From contig CM055188.1 of NCBI GenBank assembly GCA_029224185.1, forward strand, positions 2,977,001-3,041,000: a stretch of DNA of 64,000 bases, given 5' to 3'. This stretch comes from Karalla daura. Lineage: Eukaryota > Chordata > Actinopteri > Chaetodontiformes > Leiognathidae. Below are positions 54,535 to 64,000 of this stretch, piece by piece (position 1 is the first letter of the stretch; every line of letters begins with the position of its first letter). Both the position numbers and the translations under genes were made by a program. The notes below the pieces were generated by a model. It did not search any database. It saw nothing but the letters and a program-made list of their open reading frames with translations, and was not told the origin of the DNA.

Positions 54535-55879
54535 GTTAGTGCTCCGGAAAGGAGCACTATTATTCTACACCGTGTTTATTCTTCTTATTATTATTATAGT
54601 GAAATTTCGGTCGAGGGCATCTCAAGAACCGCTCATCGCAGACATACAAGCGATACATCAAAACGTGCGGCTCAGCCCCGGCAAGTGTGCTTTTCATTGA
54701 CCTCACAGCCAAAAAGACAGTTAATTGGCCGCTGTCGCCAAATGATCCAGATTCTGGACATTTTAAAAGGACAAATTGTTCGGGACGCTCTCCCGCACAC
54801 GTTAGTATATAGCAGCCTAAAAATTGACAAAGATTGACGAAAAAATAACACTTTTTGGCCCCACAGCTCAGAAAGAGCAAAAAATCCCATAAGAAATGAA
54901 TGGGAAAAACCAGAAAATTCAAAAAATCGCCCTCAAACAAACATTCGCTGCAAAGCCATACGTTGATGTAGAAACTTCATTCAAGCTCCAAAACGTGGGA
55001 AAACTTGTCGTCTCTGCCCGTACCTGACAGCGTGTTTATACCTTGTGTCATTTTTCATCCAGGCCGTCTGAAAAACACGTGGGTTTGGCATTTTTTGAAA
55101 AGTTAGAGTGGGGAGAGACCAACTGTCAGAGTGCGGGATGACTGAAAAAACACCTCTCATTTTGCTCTTTTCACGCTGCTGGCGACCCTCAGTCAGGCCA
55201 GCGCAGCCTCTTCTCTCCATAAGCCCCCATTCATTTTCCAGCCACTGCGATCAAAGTTAAACTTCACACTTCTACTCGTGGCTCGCGACTGTGGCCTCAG
55301 TTTTCATAGTAGACACACCAAATCGCATCAGGGCGTTCCTGAGACTCTCCCCTGCGAGACGGTGTGTTTGTATTGCAGATAGGTGCAAGCGTTGTCTCCC
55401 TAGAGCCAAATGTTTAGCACTTGGGCAATTTCGCTTTTTCCCATAAGAATGAATGGGAAAATCGGAACGCATGAAACAAAAATGCACTACGTCGCCATAC
55501 TTTGAGGTAGAAACTTCATTTTAATTTAAAAAATTCTGTGTCTGTGTACCGAGTTTCATGTCGATAGCTTGTATCGTTTTTCACCAGCACCTTCTCAAGA
55601 CTCATTTGGTGAATTCCCTGCAACTCTCTCTCCCCTGCTGACAGTGTCCTGCTGGAGCAGGCTGACTGATGACCTCATACAGACACACAAACACTTCAGG
55701 CACACTCACACACACACTCGGTCTCTCTCATACATGCATGTTAATACAAAGTTATGGCCGAAAAGAGCAATTCTCCTTCGGCTTTGGGGTGGAGGGTGGG
55801 GGGGTTGGGGCAGCTAGTGACTCGATGGCGGGCACAAGTTTCGGAGCACTCTCGAAATATCAGCGTGCTGGAATTTTCT
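54535..55879 (+). mobile_element. Noncoding repeat family X, copy 2 (Helentron-like), inserted in gene B
   Basis: Starts with a single hairpin unit (AGTGCTCC-GGAAA-GGAGCACT, then ATTATTCTACACCGTGTTTA) and ends GCGTGCTGGAATTTTCTAG before TT. It is the reverse complement of the X1 body, with one 1.1-kb unit. Removing it restores an uninterrupted gene B codon series (V-E-Q-L-A-E-S), so no target bases were duplicated. The junction lies between two T residues on the plus strand (GTTGT/TCAAC). A (CA)n patch at 55700-55715 is not in X1. Confidence 0.8.
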
Positions 55880-57337
55880 AGTTCAACATATACTCTATGT
55901 TCTTCAAGAGTTGCAAGATTCTGAGTCAGTGGACGAAGAACTTCTGGAAAGCCATGTTCTTTCAAAGTTTACACAAAAGTGCAAGTTGAAAGTGAAGAGC
56001 TGATCGATATTTGGAATCAAGATTGCCGAGCACCCAAAATACAGCACACAATTTGTGTTTTTTCTTCGATGTTCCTTGTGGATTAGCCATTTCAGACTCA
56101 TCTATATATAGCCCGAGAGCAATCCTAAATTCTTCGACATTCAACAAAACATTTTCTTTCAAAATGAGAGCCATCTCTGAATGAGTGGTATCCTTCTGAT
56201 GAAATCATTTCTGCACGCAGCACCTTATCCAAAATATCCCTATTGCTTGACAAAGCCTGTAGCATCTTCAGTATCAGGACATATACAACAGTATGACCGT
56301 CTCTGTCAAGACGATACTCAACTGGCATAACAACAGGAAATTCTTGCAGTATATAAGATTCTCTCCTGTCAGCTGTTGATAGGAATCGTTCTGTATCAGT
56401 GAATTTCAACAAGACATTACTTTGTGAAACTGCACTTACAATGTCATTCACTACAGAATTTTCCATATCATCACAATGTTGGCTGATAATCTTCTGGACT
56501 GCACTGTGTAGTAATGGCTTTGAAAGTAAATGGATCTGGTTAAGCTGCTGAATTACTTCTTGAGCAGCACTTTTGGATACGTGCAAAATTGTTTGCATTT
56601 TCAAGAACAGTGCACCCAGGTTACGTTCCAGCTGAGTGCCCAAGTCCTGTATGTCATCTACAGACTCCTCAAAATCACACTCGATGTTGTCCTGTGAAGA
56701 AACCTGTCCTTCCATTTCGGTCAGTTGATCTGGACATTCAATGTTCAATGATTCCACTCCAGTTTTACATTTTTCTGTAGCACTGTCACTGTGTACTTTA
56801 CTTTTGTGTGCGTTAAACTTTGAATATACATTACTCTGAAAATGACAGCCTTCATATGGACATGGAACAGTTTGTTTAAGTTTTAAATGGCTGTGCAAGT
56901 GTGTGAAATATTCAGCTTCAGTGCAGGGCTCAAGGCACATATCTGGCAGTGAAATGCAACTGTAGGTTTACTTGCTTGCCCAATGTGTGACTGAGAGCGC
57001 TAAAAACATAAATGCACTTTGAGTGCATTAAAAGATTTGAAAGTGCATAAGCAGTCCATATGCAGACATGCTATTGGTTGTTGCTGAGTGAAGCCCCAAT
57101 GTTTTAGGCGATAGTGTTTTGACAACTGTCCTCTTTTGTCTGCAGAAAAAATACAATGCTTACAGGTCCACTGCATCTGCAAGGAATGGTATGAAGTGGA
57201 GACTTTGGTGGGAATAGACTATCGTAAATTCTAATTAAAGTGTTTCATAGTAAATATGCACTCCTGTTGGTTACAACTACTTAAATTTAAATATCTTTCA
57301 AATTAAATGATATCTTACCTCAGCATCAGCATCTTAC

Positions 57338-57407
57338 CTCCAGTGCACTCATGCCAAATTGATGTAGCCGCTGCTCGGATTTGAGGCAGTTTCTGCAAGC
57401 ACTCTTT
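57338..57407 (-). pseudogene. Gene B 5' exon with two possible splice donors
   Basis: 70-bp exon encoding CLQKLPQIRAAATSIW or CRNCLKSEQRLHQFGMSALE, depending on phase. Two GTAAGAT donors lie 21 bp apart (plus 57331-57337 and 57310-57316). Confidence 0.55.
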
Positions 57408-57539
57408 CTGAAAAGGACAAAGATTTATTTACTTCAAAACAATTCCACTTGTAGTGTTGTGTTTTCTAGATTAGTGATACATTCCTTGAACATTCACACA
57501 CGTATATAATGTATCTATACATGTGTATAGAATAGGATA

Positions 57540-57586
57540 GAATATTTCACAAATACATTTATATTATAAACATTTGTGAAATATTC
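57540..57586. repeat. Perfect inverted repeat, 15-bp arms
   Basis: GAATATTTCACAAAT at 57540-57554 and ATTTGTGAAATATTC at 57572-57586, 17-bp AT-rich loop. TG-rich sequence follows (57590-57640). Confidence 0.95.
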
Positions 57587-57649
57587 TGTGTATGTATATG
57601 TGTGTGTATAACCACACACACATAGACACACACATATGTATGGTGCTCA

Positions 57650-57900
57650 AAAGTTCAAGATCATTTTGAAATTTCCTAATCTCTAAGACAAGCACATTTT
57701 TTCCATGAAAATAACCTGAACAGTAATACAGCTTAAACACTGCTAATATGGCAAATGATTTTAGCTGTAAATGACAGATTTTCGATGGAATATCTACATA
57801 CGTGCACAGAGGACCAGGGATATAGGTATAATGGTATGCGTATTTAACCAAACCGAGCAACCAAGCGACTACAACATACAGGTCCTTCCCCACCACCAAA
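57650..57900. other. No recognisable gene
   Basis: Frames are accidental; a short AC/TG-rich patch precedes it. Confidence 0.5.
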
Positions 57901-57949
57901 CACCTCTCGTCTCAACCCTCGATTTTGAGCGAGAGAGCGAGGGGTAGGC

Positions 57950-58640
57950 CGTACCCCTAAGAAATGGGACACCCTCGCTACGTCATCACCACTCCCTCCG
58001 TCATCATCACTCGCCTCCCATTTGCGTCATTATCCCTTGCCATTAGCTGGCTGCGTCCACGGAGGCTACAAAGGAAGATGCCGTTCTATGATGTCGGTTT
58101 CCTGCGCTTTTTAAATGTTTATTTGCGCTTATAAGTGATCAGATGAAGACGTCAGAGAAGAAGACTACTCACGGATTCAATGACGGTATGTTTGTAATGA
58201 TATTTACCTACGTAACAAGGTTAACATTAGCAAACGGCACAGCTGGACACGTAGCCAGCTGAGCCGCTTGCTAATGTTTATGTCACCTATGTTGCCTCAG
58301 TGTTTTTACAGTGTTTTTATGCAGTTGTTAAATCGTGGGTCAGTGACATGGGGTTTGAATGTATTTCATTTTTTCTTCAGGCGGATTGTCCACCTATGTA
58401 CTGCAGGGTAGATGCACTTGTGCCCCTCTTCCGCTTGTGGTTTGATGAGGAGGCTGTAGTCATCTGGAAATCAACTGGAGGTCCTATGTTCCCCAAGGCA
58501 ACAGTACATAGATATTGTGTTGTTTGCTTTCATAGCAATTGTAAATACTGTTTGTTTTGTTTCATGTATATTATGTATATTGTTTTCAAAGTAGTGTAGG
58601 GTTTCTGCAACTATCAGCAATAAATGTTTTTTTTAAAAAC
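57950..58640 (+). CDS. Candidate small two-exon gene, function unknown
   Basis: The upstream part has three ACGTCAT/CGTCATTA-like words (57979-58030) that resemble CRE half-sites. A first exon could end at the donor GACG/GTATGT (58185). A strong acceptor TTTCATTTTTTCTTCAG ends at 58380. The second exon carries ADCPPMYCRVDALVPLFRLW and FDEEAVVIWKSTGG to a TAG at 58599, followed by AATAAA at 58619-58624. Splicing puts the Met at 58180 in frame with that sequence, giving 74 residues; the Met at 58143 gives another frame of 35 residues. I do not recognise the protein. It converges on the Myb/SANT remnant on the other strand, which may mean both belong to one DNA transposon. Confidence 0.35.
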
Positions 58641-58875
58641 ACGCTTGTGTTGAGTACATCTGTTGAATGGATGCACATCTAGAACAGCTTTTATGTTACA
58701 CATTTATTGCTGAGCTGTCGCACTGAATATGAAATATACAAACATATTTAAAAAGACATTTTTAAAGATACAAGCTTACAAATGAAAATGTACTGTATAT
58801 ACATCTGTATAAAACATTTACAACCTTGACAGGTAACATGAATACACTCCCCCAAATAAACACTCCAAACTACTG

Positions 58876-59502
58876 TCACATTTTGTCTACCATTTTCTCA
58901 GTAAGGTCTAAAAACCTCTGTGTTTTTGCCTCTGTCTCTTCATGCCTTTTTTGATCCCTGGCTGCCTCCTCAACAAGGAACTCCAGGATGGGGTTTGACC
59001 CCTGTTTAGCGGTGCTGGCTGCTGAGATCCTGGGCCCTGACATGGAGATATCAGAGGTGGAGGGCTCCCCAATGTCCTAAAGAAACCAGGCAAATCATTG
59101 TCAGACATTTTGAGGGAATATTTCCTCACAACAATTAAAGAGAATATTTGTGAATCTGATGTGAGAATTACAAGGTAAATGTTACATTTGCCTCAACCTC
59201 GAGTAGTGTGATGGTGTCTTCAGCTCCTGCCACCACCACGGGGGGGTCCATCATTGGCATGTCGGCATGAAACTGCCAGGTAGCAGTGGACACCGCACCC
59301 ATGTCCGCCCCTGATCCTGTTTTGGAAGTCCTGTTTTGGAAACACGAACACACACAATAAGCACAACTGTACAGTGGGTACATGCATCCATTTGGAAATT
59401 ATGTTAAACTGTGCATTGCATGCCTTATATCTCTGTTTTAGTTTCTCCCACACCGCCTGTTGGCTGGTTACTTTCCCCAAACCCAGCTCTTTCACAAATT
59501 GC
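58876..59502 (-). pseudogene. Myb/SANT-like DNA-binding gene, three exons, one frameshift
   Basis: The exon starting at 59502 (acceptor GGTTGTAATGCAG) encodes FVKELGLGKVTSQQAVWEKL KQRYK, the second and third helices of a Myb/SANT-like domain as found in PIF/Harbinger-type accessory proteins and related fish genes. The second exon (about 59330-59190) reads TGSGADMGAVSTATWQFHAD and PMMDPPVVVAG; one base is missing at its start. The third exon, 59076-58876 (acceptor TTTCTTTAG), reads DIGEPSTSDISMSG, ILEFLVEEAARDQKRHEETE and FLDLTEKMVDKM before a TGA at 58876-58878. A minus-strand AATAAA is at 58701-58706. The first intron's donor is not a clear GT. A Myb-like domain implies DNA binding; the target is unknown. 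Confidence 0.7.
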
Positions 59503-59519
59503 CTGCATTACAACCAACG

Positions 59520-59990
59520 ATACAAACATTCAGTATTCAGACCCCAACACAAACATTTAAAAGAATGCCTCCTTTCTGCTCACACATCTATATTTTGTTC
59601 ATGCTGCAGAGGTGCCAAAATGTCTCTGCAGCAAGGCCTGCCCTATTGTTACTTGTGAATTCAGGTCTGTCACCCCTCCTGTCACTGCTTGATGTTTGTG
59701 CATAAAACCTAGCTCTGTGAGATGATCATCAGACAGAACTTTGCAGCCACTATGTGAGCTTCTGTCTCTGCTGCATAGTAAACTCATCTGAATTTTTACA
59801 ACAGAGCGTTGAAAGGTGAGGGACACTGATTGAGTACAGGAAAGGGGAACAGAACTCAAGAAGTTACAGTCAAGTGATGAAATTACAATAACAATAGAGC
59901 CAAGCCTGGCTGCAGAGACTCTTTGGCACCTCTGTAGCACAACCAAAAGGTAGATGTTTGAACAGAAGGCTTTCTTCAGGATGCTTCTTT
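59520..59990. repeat. Imperfect inverted repeat, arms about 120 bp
   Basis: Plus 59540-59660 (TGCCTCCTTTCTGCTCACAC, GCTGCAGAGGTGCCAAAATG) matches the reverse complement of 59870-59990 (GTGCTACAGAGGTGCCAAAG, TTCTGTTCAAACATCTACC). The 204-codon minus frame covering this region (59599-60213) has no family resemblance. Confidence 0.7.
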
Positions 59991-60287
59991 TTAGAAGTGG
60001 TTGACTACAGCAGGAAGGGTCATATCTAATGTAATACATATTATCTATGAAAAACTTTCTGACACAACACTGACAAATGTTTGCACTCGTAAATGCCGGA
60101 GTTAAGTAAAAAAATGGAATGGTATGGAATTTCTTTTTAATGATTACTTGCCACCAAGCCACACAGACAGCAGCTCGCATTGGCAGCACGACAGTTATAA
60201 CTGAACGATGCATTAACGAATACTCACTCCCACAGTTGCTTGGGCGCTACTGCAGATTTCATGAACTGTTTTTCATGTTCCTGGAAT

Positions 60288-60316
60288 ATACCGGGGCATG
60301 TTTCATGCTCCGGTAT
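60288..60316. repeat. Hairpin, 13-bp arms, 3-bp loop
   Basis: ATACCGGGGCATG-TTT-CATGCTCCGGTAT, one mismatch. It lies in an otherwise featureless stretch. Confidence 0.9.
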
Positions 60317-60319
60317 TTT

Positions 60320-60634
60320 ATGAGCTGCGAGTCTCCTCTGGCATCCCTGAGGGAACACTCATGAAAAGAACTTTGTCTTGCAAGATGCATTTGACCTACT
60401 TATGAACATAGTCAAATTTCAGCCTCTGATCTCAAATTGTCTATGAGTTATTCCAGAAAAAGATAACATTTAAGGAATTTTAAGTTCAGAAATCAGGAGC
60501 TATAAAAGTTATAGACTTACGTAACTAGACTATCAGGAGGCCATTCCAGAGCAGATCTCTTTCTAAAGGTAGTAATAGTAATTATTTGTAGTAATTAGTT
60601 ATAATTACATTTCATTGTAACAAACATCAAACAT

Positions 60635-60715
<81 letters not shown>

Positions 60716-61050
60716 GTACTTTTTTCAAGCGGAAATAATCTTTCTTTGGATTTGAATTCTGATATTTGGAAGGGAAGGACTCATCGGATTTTCAAACATT
60801 TCGAATTGTACGTTTGGTGACAACATACAGCACTTTGGTTGAAAAATTTGATTTGTGCTCATATCTCAAGAACAATTATGTCAATTAATGTCATACCAGG
60901 GACCAAAATGACCATTTCCTCGATTTCCTCCATTGTGTGCGTATCGTGTCGTGTTGTGTTGTTTTTTTTCTTCCTTCTACTTTTAACTAGTGTTTTCATT
61001 GGTGATGACATCACGTGCATGAGTTTGGGGTAATCTCACGGCAGCACAGC
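60320..61050. other. No recognisable gene; (GATA)n at 60635-60714
   Basis: Contains a GATA microsatellite of about 20 perfect units (60635-60714). The rest is unremarkable. Confidence 0.8.
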
Positions 61051-61056
61051 TTTGTA

Positions 61057-61325
61057 ATGGAAACACAAGTTGGGCCAAGTTCGAGTAGGGCTCGGTCGTT
61101 TCCACTACTAGTTTCCACTGCGTCACTACGCCACCCCGGTCTGAGAAAACCACACCCACTCCTTCTCGGCTCACCTTTGTCTGGCTTGATCCCGCTTGGC
61201 CTGGCAGGTGAGCAGGTACTAGAAAAATAGTACCAGTTACCAAATTTCAGGTATGTAAATGCACACCGAGCCAAGCCAAGTTGAGCTGTGGTGTGTAGAG
61301 CTGGTGCCATGTAGTGGAAATGGGG
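61057..61325. mobile_element. MITE-like element with GGAAA ends (tentative)
   Basis: ATGGAAACACAAGTTGGGCC and GCTCGGTCGTTTCCACT on the left, CACCGAGCCAAGCCAAGTTG and GCCATGTAGTGGAAATGG on the right. These words are partly inverted copies of each other. I recall similar 'gagccgag ... gtggaaa' small elements from fish genomes; the exact ends and target duplication were not resolved. Confidence 0.45.
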
Positions 61326-61329
61326 CTTA

Positions 61330-62070
61330 ATTGATTCCACAGGAGGACAGATCAGAGTTACTATGATATGCCAGACAGATCCAACTCTCATCTTATGGCT
61401 TATGTTGCCTGATTGTTCGGGCAATTGTGTATTTTGACACACAAATTGGGAGCATTATTACTCTGTACCTGTGGTTAAAAACGGTTATAAAACTCATGCT
61501 ATTCAAACTAATGCTTGGAAAGAATGGTCAATTAGAAATTAAATAGTCAAATAACTCCACATTAAGATTGTTTTAAACAATTAAAATGAGACATTTTAGA
61601 CTTAAGTAGTGTAACAAATAATTTTAGAAATATTTATGTATTTTTCATGTTTTTATTGTGAAACATAAATGTCCTCAGTCCATAAAAAATCTTCAGTGCC
61701 AGTCCATTCCACAATTCACATTCATCTGTAGTTAAAATGAAGACTAAAAATATCACAGTTAACAAAATGTTCAATAACATGATGGCTGACTGAAAATAGT
61801 ACACGCATAACAACAAAAAACAAAGACTTTTCTTCTTTTTGTCACCTAAAATTGTGGTCTGAAATGCAGTGCTATACTTACAGGGCAGTGTCTTCCAAAC
61901 CCTGGGCAAATATCAGTTATGTAATTTCTTTGAGAGCTTAAATGAATGTTGTCGCTTCAAAATAGCTTATGCTTGTCAAACATTATGCATGGATGTCGCA
62001 GTGCTCCCATTAACACACAAAACAAACTTGGTCATCAAATTTCCACATGTCCATCTTCCCTGGAGGTAGA
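61330..62070. other. No recognisable gene
   Basis: AT-rich; frames are short and motif-free. Confidence 0.55.
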
Positions 62071-62081
62071 TAGCTTCAAAG

Positions 62082-62420
62082 TCACCTTTGGTTGATGATA
62101 GACGGCCCAATCTTCATCTTAGGATATTGTTGCAAGAAATGATCAAGGTCCCTCCTCATTGTCTTTAAAAACAGCACACTTTTCAGAAGGGCAAGATCAC
62201 TGCCTCCACAGTGAATCACCAGCCCATCTGGAGCGGTTTCTTCACTGATGGAAAAAGGGAACTACTTGATCCCAATACATGCCTCGATTTCCAAACCATG
62301 GGACATTGGCCAATACACCAAAACTGGCGCCGATAGTCTCCTTCACTTGCTTTTCACCATGTTGGACACCTTGGACAATCCACTTTTTGGATTGACTCTG
62401 ACTCAGAGTACCATCTGTGA
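62082..62420 (-). pseudogene. SGNH-hydrolase-like exon
   Basis: Minus-strand exon after the acceptor TTTGACTTTCAG (62421). The first part reads SKKWIVQGVQHGEKQVKETI and LANVPWFGNRGMYWDQVVPF. An extra base in a T5 run near 62257 shifts the frame, after which it reads EETAPDGLVIHCGGSDLALL, KTMRRDLDHFLQQYPKMKIG and INQR before a TGA at 62082. DGLVIHCGGSD corresponds to block III (GGND) of SGNH hydrolases. Ser replaces the usual Asn, which normally lines the oxyanion hole. SGNH-like ORFs occur in teleost tyrosine-recombinase retroelements and in some LINEs, so a transposon origin is likely. The block I (GDS-type) region is upstream and not seen. Confidence 0.6.
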
Positions 62421-62465
62421 CTGAAAGTCAAATTAGGTTATGCAAAGCAAATTATCATACAATTG

Positions 62466-62714
62466 TCACATTGCTGTCACGTTGCATCTGCTTCTGTAGC
62501 TAAGTCTTATAGAAAAAGTGTTCTTTCCTATTCCTGTGCGCTTTCTTGCATCTTGGAGATATATCTCTTCACACCTTTCTCGTCTGTAAGCCTCATCCGA
62601 CACCCCCTCTACCACTTCTAAGGACTTAAATGCACCCACTCTTGCACCTGCTTGTAGCGTCTTGCATGTTTCATTTAAGCGCGCATCTCCTGTCTGCCTT
62701 TCCTGCCCACACAA
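62466..62714 (-). CDS. Unassigned ORF upstream of the SGNH-like exon
   Basis: 82 codons, MCGQERQTGDARLNETCK, then VGAFKSLEVVEGVSDEAYRR and IYLQDARKRTGIGKNTF. It is charged with a helix-like pattern and has no stop over its length. It precedes the SGNH-like exon on the same strand by 46 bp and may be its upstream exon. No clear splice donor or family resemblance was found. Confidence 0.25.
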   Translation of the reverse strand: MCGQERQTGDARLNETCKTLQAGARVGAFKSLEVVEGVSDEAYRRERCEEIYLQDARKRTGIGKNTFSIRLSYRSRCNVTAM

Positions 62715-62749
62715 GAGTTGTTGAACTATTGAACTTGTGTTGTAAGGTC

Positions 62750-63000
62750 AGGTCACCATGAACTTGTTACAATGTCAGGCGTTGCAAGCTCACAGCATTA
62801 TAAAAAAATTCTATTACATTTCCCCCTGTTGTGATTCAGTGACCACAAGCATAAAAAGAAAATTTCACACACAAGTTGACATTATACATCCACATTTCCA
62901 CTCCTATCTAGGTTTAAGAAAACGCTTCATTAACTTGTCAACATAAAATGCTGTTTTTTTGAGAGAGACATTTCTTGTTTGGATAGGTAATGCAAGTAGG
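62750..63000. other. No recognisable gene
   Basis: Could contain the 3' end of the endogenous retrovirus whose env follows, but no LTR ends were found. Confidence 0.4.
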
Positions 63001-64000
63001 GGTTAATCTTTTACATTTCTTATTTACACTACAGTGTCTTCATCTGAGTCAGATGATCCTGGTAAAGAAGGTCATACTTGGCCATTTTCTGCATCATTGA
63101 CTTGTTCGGATGATGAGTCCACGGATACAGGGAATGACACAACAACCACAGAAAACAAAACAAGCCAAAATCACCAGGGCCGTGGTAAGGATAGACAACA
63201 TAACATTCTTCCATGACCCAAACATGTTGTCCAGCAGGTGTGTAAGTCCAAATACACAGAGTTTTCTGCCAGTTTGTTCCTGAGCATCAATAAGCTTTGT
63301 AAGGCTTTTGTGACTGTGCCATCAGGAGAATAATTATTGGGAATAAACATGCAACACTTCTCTCCGAACAAAGATCACATGGCATTCCTTTCTGCCAGTA
63401 GCATATCCAAAGGGATTCTATTTTGCCAACCTGTCACCGAGGTTGCATGAAGTTGTTCAAATATTCCAACAAGGGCATCGTGACTGTAATTTATGAAACG
63501 CTGTCGATTATAATAAATGTAATTGAGCCATTCAGCATTCTTTGTGGAAGAAACAACAGGTCCTATTATCGGCACCATGGCAGAGGCACCAATTGCGGCT
63601 GCATCCAAGGTCTGACGTTCCGGGGAACGCCTCGTGGCTGACCTATGCTATCAATGAACACTCTGTCGTCGAAACTTCCAGATGGGGCGGCACGCTTATG
63701 GCGATTATTATGAGGGGCAGCCTGAAACAATATATGTACGTCTGAAATGAAGGTGATGCGTGCGCACAAGCCTTTCCAATTACGGGGCAGGGTGGGCCAA
63801 ACACGATCTCTACCACAAACCCAGTACGCGTCAGGGACCGGGATAGGAAGTTTTTCTAATATATCAACAAGTATGTTGCGATGGCATTCAACGCTACTCC
63901 GGCCCTCTTCATTAGGCTCACATGGAAAAGAATCATCCTTTATGCGTATAATCTCCCTATACTTCCCTGTGAAATTACCGACCTTTTTGGCTCCTGAAAT
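63000..64000 (-). pseudogene. env: Endogenous retrovirus envelope gene fragment, cut by the window edge
   Basis: The minus-strand frame is open from the window edge (64000) to 63566, giving the C-terminal part of the surface subunit (a Cys-containing stretch and two WxxC-like positions). A furin-type site RHKR follows near 63690-63700, then the start of the transmembrane subunit. A shift at about 63570-63608 leads to frame 63608-63375 with a small-residue-rich fusion-peptide-like stretch and a heptad region. A TGA at 63375-63377 sits where the first Cys of the conserved CX6CC disulfide motif is expected; the EKCC part remains in frame 63371-63171. A decayed hydrophobic segment follows near 63140. 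With a frameshift, a stop and a damaged C-terminus, this copy is not functional. The type resembles fish gamma/epsilon-like env; the lineage was not determined. Confidence 0.75.

Larger units (their letters stand above)
53257..57407 (-). pseudogene. Gene B: C2H2 zinc-finger plus transposase-like teleost multicopy gene, decayed and interrupted by X2
   Basis: The first exon is 57407-57338 (acceptor TTTGTCCTTTTCAG, donor GAG/GTAAGAT). The large exon starts at 57176 (acceptor CATACCATTCCTTGCAG). It begins with C2H2-type fingers (CKHCIFSADKRGQLSKHYRL and CPYEGCHFQSNVYSKFNAHK). The 271-codon frame 56940-56125 has VVMPVEYRLDRDGHTVVYVL and ends RDGSHFE. Next come EEFRIALGLYIDESEMANP (56100) and LEEHRVYVE (55888), where X2 interrupts. 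Then QLAESVQGTVLYVAADNLGA (from 54529), ADLFCRFCMSKQEDIQDKE, DILHDFLEGIVSAELSLCLQ, GGNGHENWSLLRLLP, IKTFGPLVAVWTMSFEGKHK and KNVSLTLAVRHQKMM, ending PLSS at 53257. The D-x-LHD-LEG, N-x-HENW and GPL-x5-M-FE-KH motifs look like a CACTA-type transposase scaffold (inference). Several shifts make it a pseudogene. Confidence 0.75.

Noticed and set aside
54529..55883. 6-bp target duplication AACTAG flanking X2
   Set aside because: The gene B reading frame needs the CAA next to the right copy, and X1 shows the same AACTAG at its own end, so the left copy belongs to the element.
59599..60213. 204-codon minus-strand ORF
   Set aside because: It covers the inverted repeat 59520-59990 and shows no domain or splice context.

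Overview
This is intergenic or intronic DNA from a ray-finned fish. Every recognisable coding piece belongs to mobile elements or multicopy families typical of teleosts: Tc1/mariner and hAT DNA transposons, L2- and RTE-type LINEs, several Ty3/gypsy elements (including Gmr1-type, with integrase before reverse transcriptase), an endogenous retroviral env, and a pair of large teleost repeated genes. There are also GATA microsatellites and several foldback repeats. No bacterial features and no intact conserved host gene are visible. Almost all open frames are broken, so most coding entries are given as pseudogenes.

Layout. 1-760: 3' part of a Tc1-like element with intact catalytic residues. 1.36-2.48 kb: decayed copy of a teleost repeated protein family. 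3.6-7.35 kb: a CTAG-rich repeat split by a second Tc1-like element, whose right inverted repeat is itself split by a 1.7-kb insertion with a minus-strand promoter. 7.58-8.34 kb: start of a minus-strand LTR element (149-bp LTR, primer-binding site, gag-like ORF). 8.9-10.15 kb: LINE remnant. 10.2-12.44 kb: minus-strand gypsy (1.4-kb LTR plus integrase end). 12.44-15.07 kb: plus-strand gypsy lacking reverse transcriptase. 17.3-18.4 kb: Gmr1-like gag. 18.7-19.3 kb: third Tc1. 19.5-26.2 kb: four copies of noncoding family 'Y', two forming a 3-kb hairpin. 29.0-31.7 kb: solo LTR, tandem repeat, hAT element. 32.0-40.6 kb: a fifth Y copy that contains a Gmr1 retrotransposon and a copy of noncoding family 'X'. 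42.2-48.4 kb: two L2-type LINEs on opposite strands, one carrying a solo LTR. 49.6-57.4 kb: two adjacent minus-strand gene copies (a PB1/SAMD3-like gene and a C2H2 plus transposase-like gene), with X inserted in the second. 57.9-59.5 kb: a small spliced plus-strand candidate facing a Myb/SANT gene remnant. 62.1-62.4 kb: SGNH-hydrolase-like exon. 63.0-64.0 kb: retroviral env, cut by the window edge.

The most interesting signal is families X and Y. Both are long noncoding units with a short palindrome at one end and a small hairpin at the other, and that hairpin end has been amplified in tandem (10 copies in X1, about 13 in Y5). For X, two insertions can be compared with the uninterrupted target sequence. 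Both landed between two T residues without a target duplication. This fits a Helitron2/Helentron-type rolling-circle element. The identification is an inference from termini alone, since no Rep/helicase gene is present here.

Nesting gives an order of events: Y5 is older than the Gmr1 and X1 inside it; the minus-strand C2H2 gene is older than X2; the plus-strand L2 is older than its solo LTR; and the CTAG repeat is older than the Tc1, which is older than the 1.7-kb insertion. Here 'strand' for X and Y follows the Helitron convention (amplified hairpin at the 5' end), which is an assumption for Y.
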